The position numbers and the translations under genes are program-made. Under the pieces are notes generated by a model. The model worked only from the letters and a program-made list of their open reading frames with translations. It was not told the origin of the DNA and did no database searches. From Megalobrama amblycephala (lineage: Eukaryota > Chordata > Actinopteri > Cypriniformes > Xenocyprididae), in NCBI RefSeq assembly GCF_018812025.1, contig NC_063049.1, positions 15,581,734-15,645,733 on the forward strand: 64,000 nt of DNA, written 5' to 3'. Within the stretch, counting starts at the first letter, position 1. Each line of letters starts with the position of its first letter. Below are positions 12,688 through 43,161 of this stretch, piece after piece.

Positions 12688-13568
12688 GGCGAAGTTCTTG
12701 TGCAACTTTGTCTAAAAGTGACAAATTTTGAAATTTTACAGAACTTTTGGGACATAAAACGTCCTCTTTTGGTAATGAAAGTGCTGCAGTTCAAGGTTCA
12801 TTACATGATTTTAGGGGGACGTTCCAATTTGGTTTATTTTATGGTCACATAAGAACGTTACACTGAGGATATTTAGGACATTAAATTGAACGTTGCTACA
12901 TGGTCTTCTGTTGGTCATCTAATAACGTTCCCGATATGAGTTTAGGGGACCGTTCTATTTTGGTTATTTTATGGTCACACAAGAATGTTACAAAGAGGAC
13001 ATTTGGGAAGTTATCATAACGTCCTATAGTGATAGTCCCCTAAACATTCCCAGAACGTCCTGAATGTTCCCTGAAGATCCACCAAATAACATTCCCCAAA
13101 CCTTAAAAGAACTCCACATCGTGACCGTCTCTAAACGTTCTGGGAACGTTACTAGACAACGTTCTTAATACCAGTGGACGTTCTGAGAATGTTCTGGGAA
13201 CGTAACATTTTTAGCAGGACAACCTGTCACCTAGTAACCGAATGTTCTGTAAAGGTTCAGAAATTTCATCACCTTTTGAGAACTTTTAGGGAACATTGCG
13301 TAAGGTCCTGAGAACGTTGCCTTCTACGTGGGTAAGACCAAATCACAAACAGTCCTAATCCAGCCAAAGACACTGAACACCATTGAGGCAATAGCGATAG
13401 AGCCTTGGGTGCTGAACCTTTTCTTCATAAATGCAATACATTTTGATTTATAGATTTGAATCTACAATGAGACGCCAAAAAAATTCTTTAACAAATAAAT
13501 AAAGATTGTCTGATTACCTGTGCCAGTGGTTTTCATTAGTTCACACTTACAAATGATCGAATAGAGTA

Positions 13569-13659
<91 letters not shown>

Positions 13660-15874
13660 TAACTGTATATACTGTTTAATTAGTGACACTTAGCCTATAT
13701 TTTAAAACCTTTATGGCAACAATATGGCAACATTTTATTTTGAATAGGGCAACATTTGTATTTTTAAACCTTTATTTTAATATGGAAACATGATACCTCA
13801 TTCTACAATATTTCTATGATTAAATCTCTGACTCCTCCCCATCAGCCAATCACTGTGTGTTTACTCCATAGCAACGAGGTCAACCCCGCCCTTACTCTTA
13901 GCTTAAGACTTCAGTCTATTCCTTAGTAAAAGTTTGTCTCAGCAGCTTTGTGAATATGTTTTAAGAGAAAACTCTTAGCTAAGAACTTTTACTGCTATTT
14001 AGGAGAACTCTTAGTGGTAAGATAAAATGTTTTGTGAATACGGCCCCAGCTCTACTGTTGTTTATAAATACCAGTAGTGATGTTGTACAATGAGGACGTC
14101 ATGTCGCTGAAAATAGTCATAAGTATCCCAATGTGTAGTGAACCAGCATCCTTTACTGTCCTTACCAGTGCCCGAATTCGTGTACACGATATACTGATTC
14201 ACGAGCTAGGGAGCTGATTGAGACACACCCTGAGTCTGTGTTGACTGCAAAGATGAATTTGACGATGCTGACTCGTCACTGAATGTGTGCGTGCCTATTA
14301 TGGTAAATGCACCTTTCATTTGAATTACATAAAGTATTTGGTTCATTTGTGACGCACTGCAGTTCTTAAGTTATTCCGTGCACTGTCAAGTGCTTCAGAT
14401 TTGTCGTGTTGCCGGTCTTGGCAGAAGTGGCGTAAACTAGTGTTTTCTGCCACAGCCAGTCATGGTGCATGCTTATTGGCTCACTGACCTTGATGAGATT
14501 AACCTCTTAGCTATCTAAATTTGGTATCGAATGACAAGACATTTTACGATACTCTATATGGTATCGTAACAATTAAGTCTGTGCCTTAAAAGTATCGAAC
14601 TCTACCACCAGCCCCTTCTAGGCAGGGTTTCCATGACCAACAAGATGAACAGAAACTTGTGACTGCTATTTTTTAAATCGCAGCTAATCGAGCTAATAAC
14701 AGCTCGATTGTAATCTCCGTCTATACAAACTACAGCGAGCTGCATGAACGCATTGTATTTCGCCGTGTTTAGATGCCCATGTAGGTTCGCAAAGCCATGA
14801 GCATCAATAGTAATGCAACGTCCGCTATTGTGTTTGGTCTCTAGGACCAACTCTTTAGTGCCACCACTACCTCAAATTCACTTTTTAAATGGTAATAACT
14901 TCTGAACCCTTTGTTCTAGAAAAATGACTTTTAGTAAACCTGATTCCTCTAATAATGCTGATCACATTCAACATCATTCAACAGCTATATTTATTATTAT
15001 TATTATTAAAAGTAACTGTGTGTGGACAATTGGTGTTTTGTGTCATATTAGTATTGCCACCATTTGATAAACTGTAATTACCTTGAGGCTGTTACAATGT
15101 TTTATCATTTGTGTTTAAAAACACTCCTTATTGCCAAGAAACAACCAAAAACCTTTTTTTGTGTGTGTAGTTTCGCCGTGAGGAAGATGCAGAGAAAGCG
15201 GTGATTAACTTGAATAACCGCTGGTTTAATGGACAGCCCATCCATGCTGAGCTCTCGCCTGTCACCGATTTCAGAGAGGCCTGTTGTCGACAGTATGAAA
15301 TGGGGTAAGTGACTAAACTAGCAGAGAGAGCGGCACACATTCCATACAGGAGCGCAAAACAAAAAAAATGGTATTGAAGAGACTATTGTAGCACGTTTCA
15401 TCACAATGCCCCGTATTTTAACAAAAAAATCTTGCATGCTTCACCTTTTTAAGCTGCTTTTCACTGGCTTCACTGAGACTGATTGCAGTACTTGTGTCTT
15501 CCTGCAGGGAGTGCACTCGAGGTGGCTTCTGCAATTTCATGCACCTGAAGCCAATCTCAAGGGAACTCCGAAGAGAACTGTATGGCCGCAGAAGGAAGAG
15601 GTATGCCTTTTGTTTTTGTTTAACTCAAACGCATAATGGCAGAACATTTGAGTAGATCTACTTGTTATCCTAACATTGGCATCATTAGGCCTCTACAAGG
15701 TCTTGCTTCATTATCTGCTATGAAGATAAAAGGTCCTTATTGTAATAGCATACTGACTTTGTGTTCAAATGTTTAACCTTGCAAAAACTTTCTGCAGTTC
15801 TTTTTCTTTTTTTTTTCTTCTGTGAAACAAATGACAAGTTTTATATATTGTATTGTTCACATGTTTGGGGTTAA

Positions 15875-15907
<33 letters not shown>

Positions 15908-16393
15908 TTTTTAAAAGAGGTTCTGCTCACCAAGGCTGCATTTATTTGATCAGAAATACAGTAAAAACTGTAAAATTGTCATTATTACAATTTAACATAT
16001 GTTTTTTATTTGAATATATTTTATAATGTAATTATTCTAATTTATTAATTTATGATGTAAAGCTGAATTCAGCATCATCACTCCAGTCTTTAGTGTCACA
16101 TGATCCTTCAGAAATTCTAATATGATGATTTGAGTATTAAAAAAAATCGTATTGACCCCTAAAGCTATGTACGATATATATGGTAATGTATAAATGGACA
16201 GCTTTTGAGCTTGTTAGTAAATGTATTCTCTCTCCTACACAGGCATCGCTCCCGCTCGCGTTCCCGTGAACGCCGTTCTCGTTCTAGGGAACGCAATAGA
16301 GGAGGTGGTGGTGGTGGTGGTGGTGGTGGAGGAGGAGGAAGAGACAGAGAGAGACGGAGGTCAAGAGATCGAGAACGCTCCGGACGATTTTAA
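8309..16393 (+). CDS. u2af1: U2 snRNP auxiliary factor 35 kDa subunit (U2AF35)
   Basis: Small subunit of U2AF; it contacts the AG of 3' splice sites in the nucleus as a heterodimer with U2AF65. The coding exons are 8309-8352, 8878-8965, 9069-9132, 9265-9314, 10715-10813, 15171-15304, 15508-15600 and 16243-16393. All introns are GT-AG. The total is 723 nt, 240 aa plus stop, with every junction in frame. Zinc finger 1 is C18, C27, C33 and H37, and it includes S34, the residue mutated in human leukaemias. The U2AF-homology RRM spans about 65-147, with the R132-W133-F134 motif. Zinc finger 2 is C154, C162, C168 and H172, followed by an RS-rich tail with 13 consecutive glycines and the end SGRF. 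The linker encoded by exons 3-4 reads ADGINAVSD, apparently one residue shorter than human. Start is the first ATG, giving the canonical [10 protein letters not shown]. The gene appears intact. Confidence 0.97.
9393..9985. mobile_element. Truncated TTAA-type MITE in u2af1 intron 4
   Basis: The left terminus AAAGGGCTAGTTCATCCAAA and the adjoining 'ACACCCGTAAGACC' block belong to the same family as 29,653-31,996. The internal arms pair: GTAGTTCAACCTTAAT near 9,607 with ATTAAGGTTGAACTA near 9,920. The right terminus is missing, so the copy is truncated. Confidence 0.65.
10130..10400. repeat. Interspersed repeat fragment shared with cbs intron 6
   Basis: The segment starting CTAGGGCTGGATAAA and containing AAATCCCAAGAATCAAT recurs in inverted orientation at about 28,720-28,870 in cbs (ATTCTTGGGATTT; CCTAGCCCTAAA). 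It is a dispersed repeat with no coding capacity. Confidence 0.55.
11160..11312. repeat. Repeat fragment, possible MITE end
   Basis: The segment from CCTTTTCCACCAAGGCG contains a small inverted repeat (GGTTCAGAGCCAG; CTCTGAACCAGG) and looks like the end of a dispersed element. A loosely related segment may lie at 14,620-14,870, beyond the nested cluster. The relation is weak. Confidence 0.35.
12155..12337. repeat. 180 bp hairpin
   Basis: TGATCCTCAACAACGGTGAC (about 12,189) and GTCACCATTGTTGAGGATCA (about 12,288) are inverted copies. Flanking CACACAGACATCA and TGATGTCTGTGTG extend the stem. Confidence 0.7.
12656..12686. repeat. (CA)n microsatellite
   Basis: A CA dinucleotide run of about 30 bp in u2af1 intron 5. 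Confidence 0.9.
12810..13330. repeat. AACGTTC/GGGAACGTT-rich degenerate repeat block
   Basis: Two direct units about 134 bp apart share GGTTTATTTTATGGTCACA-type sequence (near 12,830 and 12,963). Many GTTCTGGGAACGTT-like half-palindromes follow to about 13,330. It looks like a decayed satellite-like or element-internal repeat. Confidence 0.55.
13570..13660. repeat. Compound (CA)n(TA)n microsatellite
   Basis: A CA run (about 13,571-13,608) passes directly into a TA run (to about 13,660) in u2af1 intron 5. Confidence 0.95.
15878..16150. mobile_element. Half copy of the 3,566-4,509 MITE family
   Basis: It opens with a run of about 25 A, then GTTTTTAAAAGAGGTT...CTCACCAAGGCTGCATTTAT, and ends with TCACATGATCCTTCAGAAAT. 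All are shared with the element at 3,566. It lies in u2af1 intron 7, about 95 bp before the last coding exon. Confidence 0.7.
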
Positions 16394-16532
16394 ACTTTCC
16401 TTCTTTCCAGAAATAATTCTGTCCCCAAACCCTGCCCAGGTCTCTCCTGATGAAATGTGATTAATGTTGAATTTATTTTCTCCCCGATTTCTTTGTGCTC
16501 CCATCTTTTTATTCAGGATTTGTTTGCTTTTC

Positions 16533-16538
16533 AATAAA
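16533..16538 (+). terminator. u2af1: u2af1 poly(A) signal
   Basis: AATAAA lies 140 nt after the u2af1 stop codon, giving a short 3'UTR. It is followed within about 25 nt by a plausible cleavage region. No other gene on this strand lies between. Confidence 0.8.
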
Positions 16539-16559
16539 GATACCTTAGTCATTTTACTG

Positions 16560-16988
16560 CTTTTCAGTAGTTATATTATTCTTATGTTATTATGTGCTTC
16601 CACTTGTACTCTCTAACAATGAAAGCAGTAGTTATTGTTTCTTGATTTCTTCACCTAGTGATTTCATACTTTTTCTTTTAGCAGAAATGATCAAATTGTT
16701 CTCAAATTTGCTGTGATCTCAAGAAGTGTCTAATGCATGTTGCAAAAGCTATTTTAATGGCAGGAAAGGGTGATATCAACATAATAAAAATAGTATCAGG
16801 TCACACAAGGAATGGCCTGGGTATTTGTAACGACCCTATTTGGATTAACTAATTGACTGATATGGTAACTTAGTCCTACAATTTAATGTTTTAACATTCA
16901 TTTAAGGAATATTTGTTTGACTAGGCTTTTAAGAGGTTAAATGTTGCTTGGGAGTTATCCACCTGATTTATTGCACAGAACTATGGTA
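16560..16988. other. Intergenic, nothing recognised
   Basis: AT-rich sequence between the u2af1 poly(A) site and the Tc1 relic. No open frame, RNA gene or clear repeat structure was seen. Confidence 0.5.
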
Positions 16989-16990
16989 TA

Positions 16991-18578
16991 CAGTGCTCAG
17001 CGTAAATGAGTACACCCCACACACAATATCTCCATGAACACAAAAACTATTTCCAAAATGTTGACAAGACTAAGTTTTATATAACATCTGTTTAACTTAT
17101 AACATGAAAGTAAAGTTAATAATATAACTTAGATTACACATTTTTCAGCTTTACTCAAATTAGGGTGATGCAAAAATGAGTACACCCCACAACAAAAACT
17201 ACTACATCTAGTACTTTGTATGTCCTCCATGATTTTTAAGGAGGCATGAGGCATGGAATGAACAAGTTGGTGATATTTGGCAACATCTATCTTTTTCCAT
17301 TCTTCAAGAATGACCTCTTTTAGAGACTGGATGCTGGATGTAGAGTGTTGCTCAACTTGTCTCTTCAGAATTCCCCATAGGTGTTCAATTGGGTTCAGAT
17401 CAGGAGCCACTGAATCACTTTCACCCTGTTCTTCTTCAGAAATCCAATAGTGGCCTTAGATGTGTGTTTAGGATCATTGTCATGTTGGAAAAGTGCACGA
17501 CGACCAAAGGCATGGAGTGATGGTAGCATCTTCTCTTTCAGTATAGAGCAGTACATCTGTGAATTCATGATGCCATCAATGAAATGCAGCTCCCCGACAC
17601 CAGCAGCACTCATGCAGCCCCACATAAGGACACTGCCACCACCATGTTTCACTGTAGGCATCATGCAGTTTTCTTTGTATTCCTCACCTTGCTTTGTGAC
17701 ACCATACAGTTTTGAAGCCAAAAACATTTATCTTGGTCTCATCACTCCAGAGTATAGAGTCCCAGTAGTCTTCATCTTTGTCAGCATGGGCCCTGGCAAA
17801 CTCTAGGCGGGCTTTTTTGTGCCTGGCCTTCAGGAGAGGCTTCTTTCGTGGACGACACTCATGCATGCCATTCCTCTGCAGTGTACGCCATATTGTGTCA
17901 CTGGAAATAGTCACCCCAATTTGGCTTTCTACTTCTTTAGATGACTACAGTGAACTTGCATGCCGATTTTCTTCAATGCTTCTCATCAGAAGACGCTCCT
18001 GTCGAGGGGTTAACTTCCGTGGACGACCTGGACGTCTCTGTGAGATGGTTGCAGTTCCATCTTTTTAAAATTTTTGTACCACTTTTGCTATAGTATTCTG
18101 ACTGATAAGTAAAGCTTTGCTGATCTTGTAGCCTTCACCTTTCTGGTGTAAAGAAATTATTTTCTTCCTCAGGTCTTGTGACATTTTTCTTCCATGTGGT
18201 GCCATTGCTGACAGCATGAAATGGGAAGGGGTTTTAACACCCTTTAATAGTCAACTGTCTGCTGGACACCTGTGTAATGAATAATTAGACTTACCTGTGG
18301 TTGAATTCTTGTTAAATTAGACATTTGTAGTCTAAAATTTAGCTTTGCTCCAGAGACTGTCAGTGGGGTGTACTCATTTTTGCATCACACTAATTTGAGT
18401 AAAACTGAACATTTTGTTCTCTTAGTTATATTATTAACCTTACTTTCATACTATAAGTTAAACAGATGTTATATTAAACTTAGTCTTGTTAACATTTTGT
18501 AAATTGTTTTTGTGTTCATTGAGATATTGTGTAAAATGATACTTTTCAAAGGGGGCGTACTTATGCATGCATATACAT
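16991..18578 (-). mobile_element. Tc1-like transposon relic with IR/DR termini
   Basis: Inverted ends of about 200 bp flank a minus-strand transposase relic. Each end carries two copies of an AAATGAGTACACCCCAC-type direct repeat: left outer about 17,004 and inner about 17,174; right inner about 18,363-18,380 and a decayed outer copy about 18,551. This is the IR/DR layout of the Sleeping Beauty type of fish Tc1 elements. TA precedes the left CAGT end. The right outer end is worn, so the exact boundary is approximate. Confidence 0.85.
17129..18205 (-). pseudogene. Tc1-like transposase, inactivated
   Basis: Cut-and-paste DNA transposase relic. A start at 18,205 opens MAPHGRK, followed by a helix-turn-helix N-terminus. 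An in-frame TAG (about 17,943) falls in the segment after ENRHASSL. The catalytic D-D-E region survives in pieces: LWSDETKINVFG (about 17,740-17,780), then after a frameshift FQHDNDPKHTSKAT, then after another frameshift APDLNPIEHLWGILKRQ with the third acidic residue. At least one stop and two frameshifts mean no active enzyme. The family is clear from the DPKHTSKAT and PDLNPIEHLW blocks. Confidence 0.85.
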
Positions 18579-18731
18579 GATTCTGATTAATTAATGAAAT
18601 GGAGCGATCAAAGATCATGACATCACAATTATATTTGATGGTTACCATGCAACTTACTACTATCATTCGTACTTACTACTATTATTCGTATTATTATATC
18701 GTTCCATCTGCATTCATAATTTAGAATATAT
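18579..18731. other. Short intergenic spacer
   Basis: AT-rich sequence with a small direct repeat CTTACTACTAT-ATTCGTA near 18,650-18,690. Nothing else was seen. Confidence 0.4.
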
Positions 18732-19042
18732 TGGTAACACTTTACAATAAGGTTAATTAGTTTAACATTAGTTTTAACTAACATGAACTAACCATGAGCA
18801 ATAGGCTACATTTGTTACGGTTTATAATCTTCGTTAACGTTAGTTATAAAAATACGGTTGTTCATTGTTTGTTCATGTTATTTCACAGTGCATTAACTAA
18901 TGTTAACAAGATTTTAATAATGTATTAGTAAATGCTGAAATTAACAAAGATGAATAAATGTAGAAGTGCAGTTCATTATTAGTTCATGTTAACTAAAGCA
19001 GTTAACTAATGTTAAATAATGAACCTTGTTGTAAAGTGTTAC
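18732..19042. mobile_element. GGTAACACTTTACAATAAGG MITE, copy 1
   Basis: The ends are GGTAACACTTTACAATAAGG at the left and CCTTGTTGTAAAGTGTTAC at the right. The interior is rich in GTTAACTAATGTTAA motifs and has no coding capacity. Further copies lie at 23,442-23,747 and around 39,515-41,457. Confidence 0.75.
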
Positions 19043-19179
19043 TAATATTTTGAATAATCGTACGAATAATTTTAAATACTAAAAATGGCCTGGGAACTCG
19101 GTATTGTTAATTTTATAGTAAGAATAAAACCTTTGATAAATGTTAGAAGCTCAGGAGGAGTTCTTAATAAAAGCAAGAA

Positions 19180-19860
19180 AACGAAAACACCGTTCGCAAA
19201 AACAACAACGCGGTCGGACACAAAGAGCTTGATGAGAGACAACATAAATTAGTATGAGTTACATTTTATATAATATTTCAGTGTTAGTTAACTGGTTACC
19301 TGAGTAACACAACCCACTCGCCTGAGCAGAACTACGAGGGCACGTCTAAATGACGATGTTCCATTGGTTTGGAGAACAGAACAGGCACGCCCGCCGCAGC
19401 CAATCAGCGCTCGACCCGAACAAGTTATGCTGGCACCCGATTGGACGTCGGCTTGACTCTTTAACGCATGTGAGCAGCTGGCAAGCCGACTTCTTTTCAC
19501 ATTCGGGTAGGTCATCTGTGTAATCGGACCTCGCCGGCTCGCAAGTTCGTGTTTGTCTGACAGTCAGGTGAGTACAAATGCTCGTATTTTAGTCGTTAAG
19601 CCCTCAGGAAAATCCGTTTATTGATATCGACAAAGACACGGTAAAAGCATCAATCTGCGACACTGATGCTCAGTGATGATTGTATCCGAGGAACACATCC
19701 TAATCGCTTGTACTTCACTAAAGAGACATTTTGTCACATAAAACACGCCTGTCCTGAGTGATGAAACTATGCGGCGCGAGCATGATGAAATCGACCCCCT
19801 GCGTCACAGCATCACAATCAGCGCGAGCGATTGCGTCAGCTCACTTCACTGTATATGCGC
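19180..19860 (+). promoter_or_regulatory. cbs: CpG-rich cbs promoter region
   Basis: CG dinucleotides are markedly denser here than in the surrounding AT-rich sequence. A CCAAT box in AGCCAATCAGCG lies at 19,400 and an inverted one (ATTGG) at 19,440. No TATA box is evident. Together with the splice donor at 19,568, this is the best candidate for the cbs transcription start region, probably around 19,470-19,520. Confidence 0.6.
19480..19567 (+). other. cbs: Putative non-coding exon 1 of cbs
   Basis: The stretch ends CTGACAGTCAG followed by a strong donor GTGAGT at 19,568. The next acceptor on this strand that leads to the cbs start codon is CATAG at 22,989, seven nt before the ATG. The 5' boundary is a guess from promoter position. 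A spliced 5'UTR is usual for vertebrate cbs. Confidence 0.5.
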
Positions 19861-21109
19861 TTTCATTAACATAATATGATGTTCTTACATGTGTTTCAAT
19901 AACGTTACATACCTGCGGTGGAGTTCGCCAAATTACAGTTAATTTGAGTCATTAATTGTTTTCTTTTAAACCATTAACGTTATCTTTTCACTGTAATGAC
20001 ACAGTTATTTTCCTTTATCAGTTTTCTTTTCCATAATTAGTACGTTTCCTCAGGTTAATAATTTTTCTGAAGATGTTTGATAAAAATTTTTTCCTCTTAG
20101 ATATTGTTTCAGTGTTGTTGTGTACAGTACCATGACAGTGAATCCCTCAGTACAGACTAACTGGCTTTCTCAGTGCTCTAGAAAGTCACACCTCTTCCCT
20201 GAAGGTTGTCTGTGGAAAGCAGAAGTTTATTACTCCACTGTCTGGTTTAGAGTAGCTTCTTTTCAGAGTATGGATTACTGTGATTATGTTTTGCTGTCAG
20301 TTGGGAGCAGAGATGACGCAGTTTGTGGTAAAGCTGCAGTCAAATTCTTGGACTGTTTTTGCTCTTTGGGAATGCTTGGCTGCAAAGCGCACTTTTGGCT
20401 TTGTCGGTGTTGTGTATCACTGTACTGTACTGTTCATTGCAAAAGAGTCACTTCCTGGCAGACTTACAAACGTGTGAGGTATGAACATGAGCAAGTATAG
20501 CCTTGTTGTTTTAAAGAGAAACCTAAACATCTCCAGCTCCTGTTGGAACTGAAAGAAAAGCCAGTGGCAGTTTTCCACAGGGATAAACTTGACCATTTCA
20601 CTTGGATGCCAGTGCATCTCCTCCTCTAATGTGTCGATCATTAGTCTTGTTTTGTATAAGGGATCATTTTTTTGCTTATTCATGCTTTCACCAGGAGGAA
20701 GTTGAGGCGATGATATGTGTGCTTGTTTTATCTTTATGTTTGACTAATAGAGATTTATAGGTCTAATCTAATAGATATTGTTATCAAGAAGTGAGTGTTT
20801 TTGTACACATTCTGAATGATACAGAGTTGTTTTCTTCCTCTCAATGTCTTTAAGTACGCAAAACAGTGTTATCATTCCTTGAGATACGCTGCTTGCCCAC
20901 TTGAAGTAAAGCACTTACAAATATTATCTGTTAGATGGTGCTTGAGACTTCAACCACGGCTTGTACAGTACAGTGATTTGGCTTCTTATATGGCATGTTG
21001 TGATCTGTCAGTGTTGCATAAGCATTCAAACCTGGTCAATGCAGAACAGTTTCAAGTTCTCACAAACAAAACTGTCTATGCATTTCTGCCAGCTCTGTTT
21101 ATTGCACAA
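19861..21109. other. cbs intron 1, no feature recognised
   Basis: An open frame of 126 codons at 20,120-20,500 lacks any recognisable domain, and I treat it as chance. No terminal repeats or RNA genes were seen. Confidence 0.45.
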
Positions 21110-22700
21110 TGAACCAGAGTTGTTCATGGATGGAGTACCCATTAAAGTTGTAAAAGTTTCTTGGTATCACCTTCGACAGCAAACTGTCTTTCATTCCTCA
21201 TATTAAATTACTTAAAAAGAAATGTTTTAAAGCCATGAATGTTTTGATGGTTTTATCCAAAACCAAATGGGGGTGCAGACTGTTCAACTCTTATGAATTT
21301 GTACAGAACTTTGATTCTCTCAAAACTAGACTATGAAAGTGTCATTTATGGATCAGCAAGGAAATCATATATACAATTTTTGGATACTGTACACCACCAG
21401 TAAGGTTTGCATTAGGAGCCTACAGAAGATCTATATGTGGAAGCTAATGAGCCTCCCTTGGACATCAGAAGTCTGAAGTGTCTTCAGTATGCAATCAAAC
21501 TTAAAACAAACAAGGAAAATCCGGCCTATTCAGCAGGTTTTTCAAGTCAGCATTCAACAATATATGAAAGAAAAACGAGTTTCATTCGTCTACACATTAA
21601 AAGCCACCTGGAGAATCTAAAAGTGGATTTAAACATCTTGAAACAGCCACATTTTTGCAGTATTCCTTCATGGGATCTTAAAGGGTTAAGAAAAGAAAAC
21701 AAAAGATTCGTAAAGATTCGAAGCTTCATGAAGCAGTGTTTTGAAATCGCCCATCACTAGATATTGTTGAATAAAGTCGTTTGGTTTTGGGGTTTTTTTT
21801 GTTTTTTTTTGGCGCACAAAAAAAAAAAAAAATTCTTCATAACATTAAGGTTGAACCACTGTAGTCACATGAACTGTTTTAAATATAACTTTAGTGGCTT
21901 TCTGGCCATTGAAAGTGTTAATTATCTTGCTGGCAATGCAGGCCTCACTGAGCCATCGGATTGTATCAAAAATATCTTAATTTGTGTTCCGAAGACGAAC
22001 GAAGGTCTTACGGGTGTGGAACGACATGAGGTTGACTAATTAATGACAATTTTCATTTTTGGGTGAACTAACTCTTTAAGGAACCCAAAAATCATCTGGG
22101 TTTAGCAAGAAACCAAGAATCAAAAACTTATCTAAATGAATATCACTAACAATTTCTTGACATAAGAGAAACATTCCCACAGCATATCCCAATTAGATGG
22201 ATCTAAATCTGGGAATCGGGTGGCAGCAGCTTTTGCAACTAATCAACGATGTCAGGGTATACGTATCCCTGACCAAAGTTCAACCTTCACAACACTTTTT
22301 TTTTTTTTTTTTTTAACAATAACTCATTCAAAATCATGCCTTGATATAAACTTGATCATCCAACTATTGTTAAGATTTTAATTAAATTGTCATCTCTTGA
22401 ATCGCAGCATTTTAATAATATTTTATTCTGCTGGCCACTCTCTGGTAATGAGCAAGCAGACAATGTTGCCAAAGAAGCATTATCTAAAGAACCTGTAAAA
22501 TGTTCTATGAATTAAACATTAATTAAATCCGGATGTTGGAACAACATTCCTTTTTAATATTCGCTGGTATCAAGAATTTATACAAGATGCCAGATAGGAC
22601 ACTCAAGACTAACACATACATTTTTACTTTCAGGAGAAAACTATCCAGTGTGTCCATCTTACCTGAATCCACTGTCCATTAAACATTTTACTGGACTGTA
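21110..22700 (+). mobile_element. Second I/Nimb-type LINE relic (3' half)
   Basis: A + strand block at 21,120-21,560 resembles the end of an I-type RT region: a frame-shifted LGLIFDSKLSF-like stretch, then KKKCFKAMNVLMVLSKTKWG, a YESVIYGSARKSY-like stretch and a LGAYRRSICG-like stretch. After an inserted MITE half at 21,755, the RNase H/tail block continues at 22,380-22,650 with SGNEQADNVAKEALSK and then GHSRLTHTFLLSGENYPVCP. Many stops and shifts show it is dead. It has the same orientation as cbs and lies in its first intron. Confidence 0.65.
21755..22081. mobile_element. Right half of a TTAA-type MITE
   Basis: Shared with 29,653-31,996: TTGAATAAAGTCG, CCGAAGACGAACGAAGGTCT, GGAACGACATGAGG, and the right terminus TTTTTGGGTGAACTAACTCT followed by TTAA. 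The left half is missing. It interrupts the LINE relic. Confidence 0.7.
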
Positions 22701-22996
22701 ACACTTCTACCCTTTTAAGAAAACTGTTTTATTCTGTTGATTCTTTTGAAGTAAATCATGTTTTTTTTTTTTTTAAACTAAACCTCTTTTGCCATGATTA
22801 GCCATAGAAGCTGGCATGGCGTTAAAAAAGACAAAAAGAAAAGAAAGAAAATCAGAATGAACATCTAGCGATACGCCCACATTTATGAGAGTTGCATAAT
22901 GTTTCCTAATAATGTTTATAACAGTTCTTTGGGTGATCGGATACTAGGAAAACCCTGGTGACTGATACTTAAAATGTTTCCTCTCATAGGTAAGCC

Positions 22997-43161
<20,165 letters not shown>

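Larger units (their letters stand above)
11879..14047. mobile_element. Inner foldback element with GGGGCCGTATTCACAAAACAT ends
   Basis: The terminal inverted repeat is a perfect 21 bp: left 11,879-11,899, right 14,027-14,047. Diverged arms rich in 'AACTCTTA' and 'CTCCTAA' motifs continue inward on both sides (11,900-12,050; 13,920-14,025). No transposase is visible. The interior holds a hairpin (12,155-12,337), two microsatellites and an AACGTTC-rich direct-repeat block. It is the youngest layer, because its termini are the best preserved. Confidence 0.8.
11442..14230. mobile_element. Middle MITE, TGA target duplication
   Basis: The left end GGGTTTGTCTCAATTAGCTC pairs with the right end GAGCTAGGGAGCTGATTGAG...CACCC. 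The internal blocks CAGGGCACTGAC and CCAGTGCCCGAATTC also pair. TGA directly flanks both edges, consistent with a 3 bp target-site duplication. It contains the inner element 11,879-14,047. Confidence 0.65.
11316..14613. mobile_element. Outer MITE of a three-level nest in u2af1 intron 5
   Basis: AGGGCTGGGTATCC at the left and GTATCGAACTCTACCACCAGCCC at the right are diverged inverted ends. GATATCGATACC at the left pairs with the GGTATCG segments near 14,524 and 14,559. Two further elements (11,442-14,230 and 11,879-14,047) lie inside, so this is the oldest layer. Confidence 0.5.

Noticed and set aside
13462..13689. Minus-strand frame with Tyr-Ile and Cys-Val repeats
   Set aside because: It is a translation of the (CA)n(TA)n compound microsatellite.
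17450..17806. 118-codon + strand frame over the Tc1 relic
   Set aside because: It is a shadow of the minus-strand transposase.
20120..20500. 126-codon open frame in cbs intron 1
   Set aside because: No recognisable domain, no conserved splice sites around it, and its composition resembles the intron. I treat it as chance.
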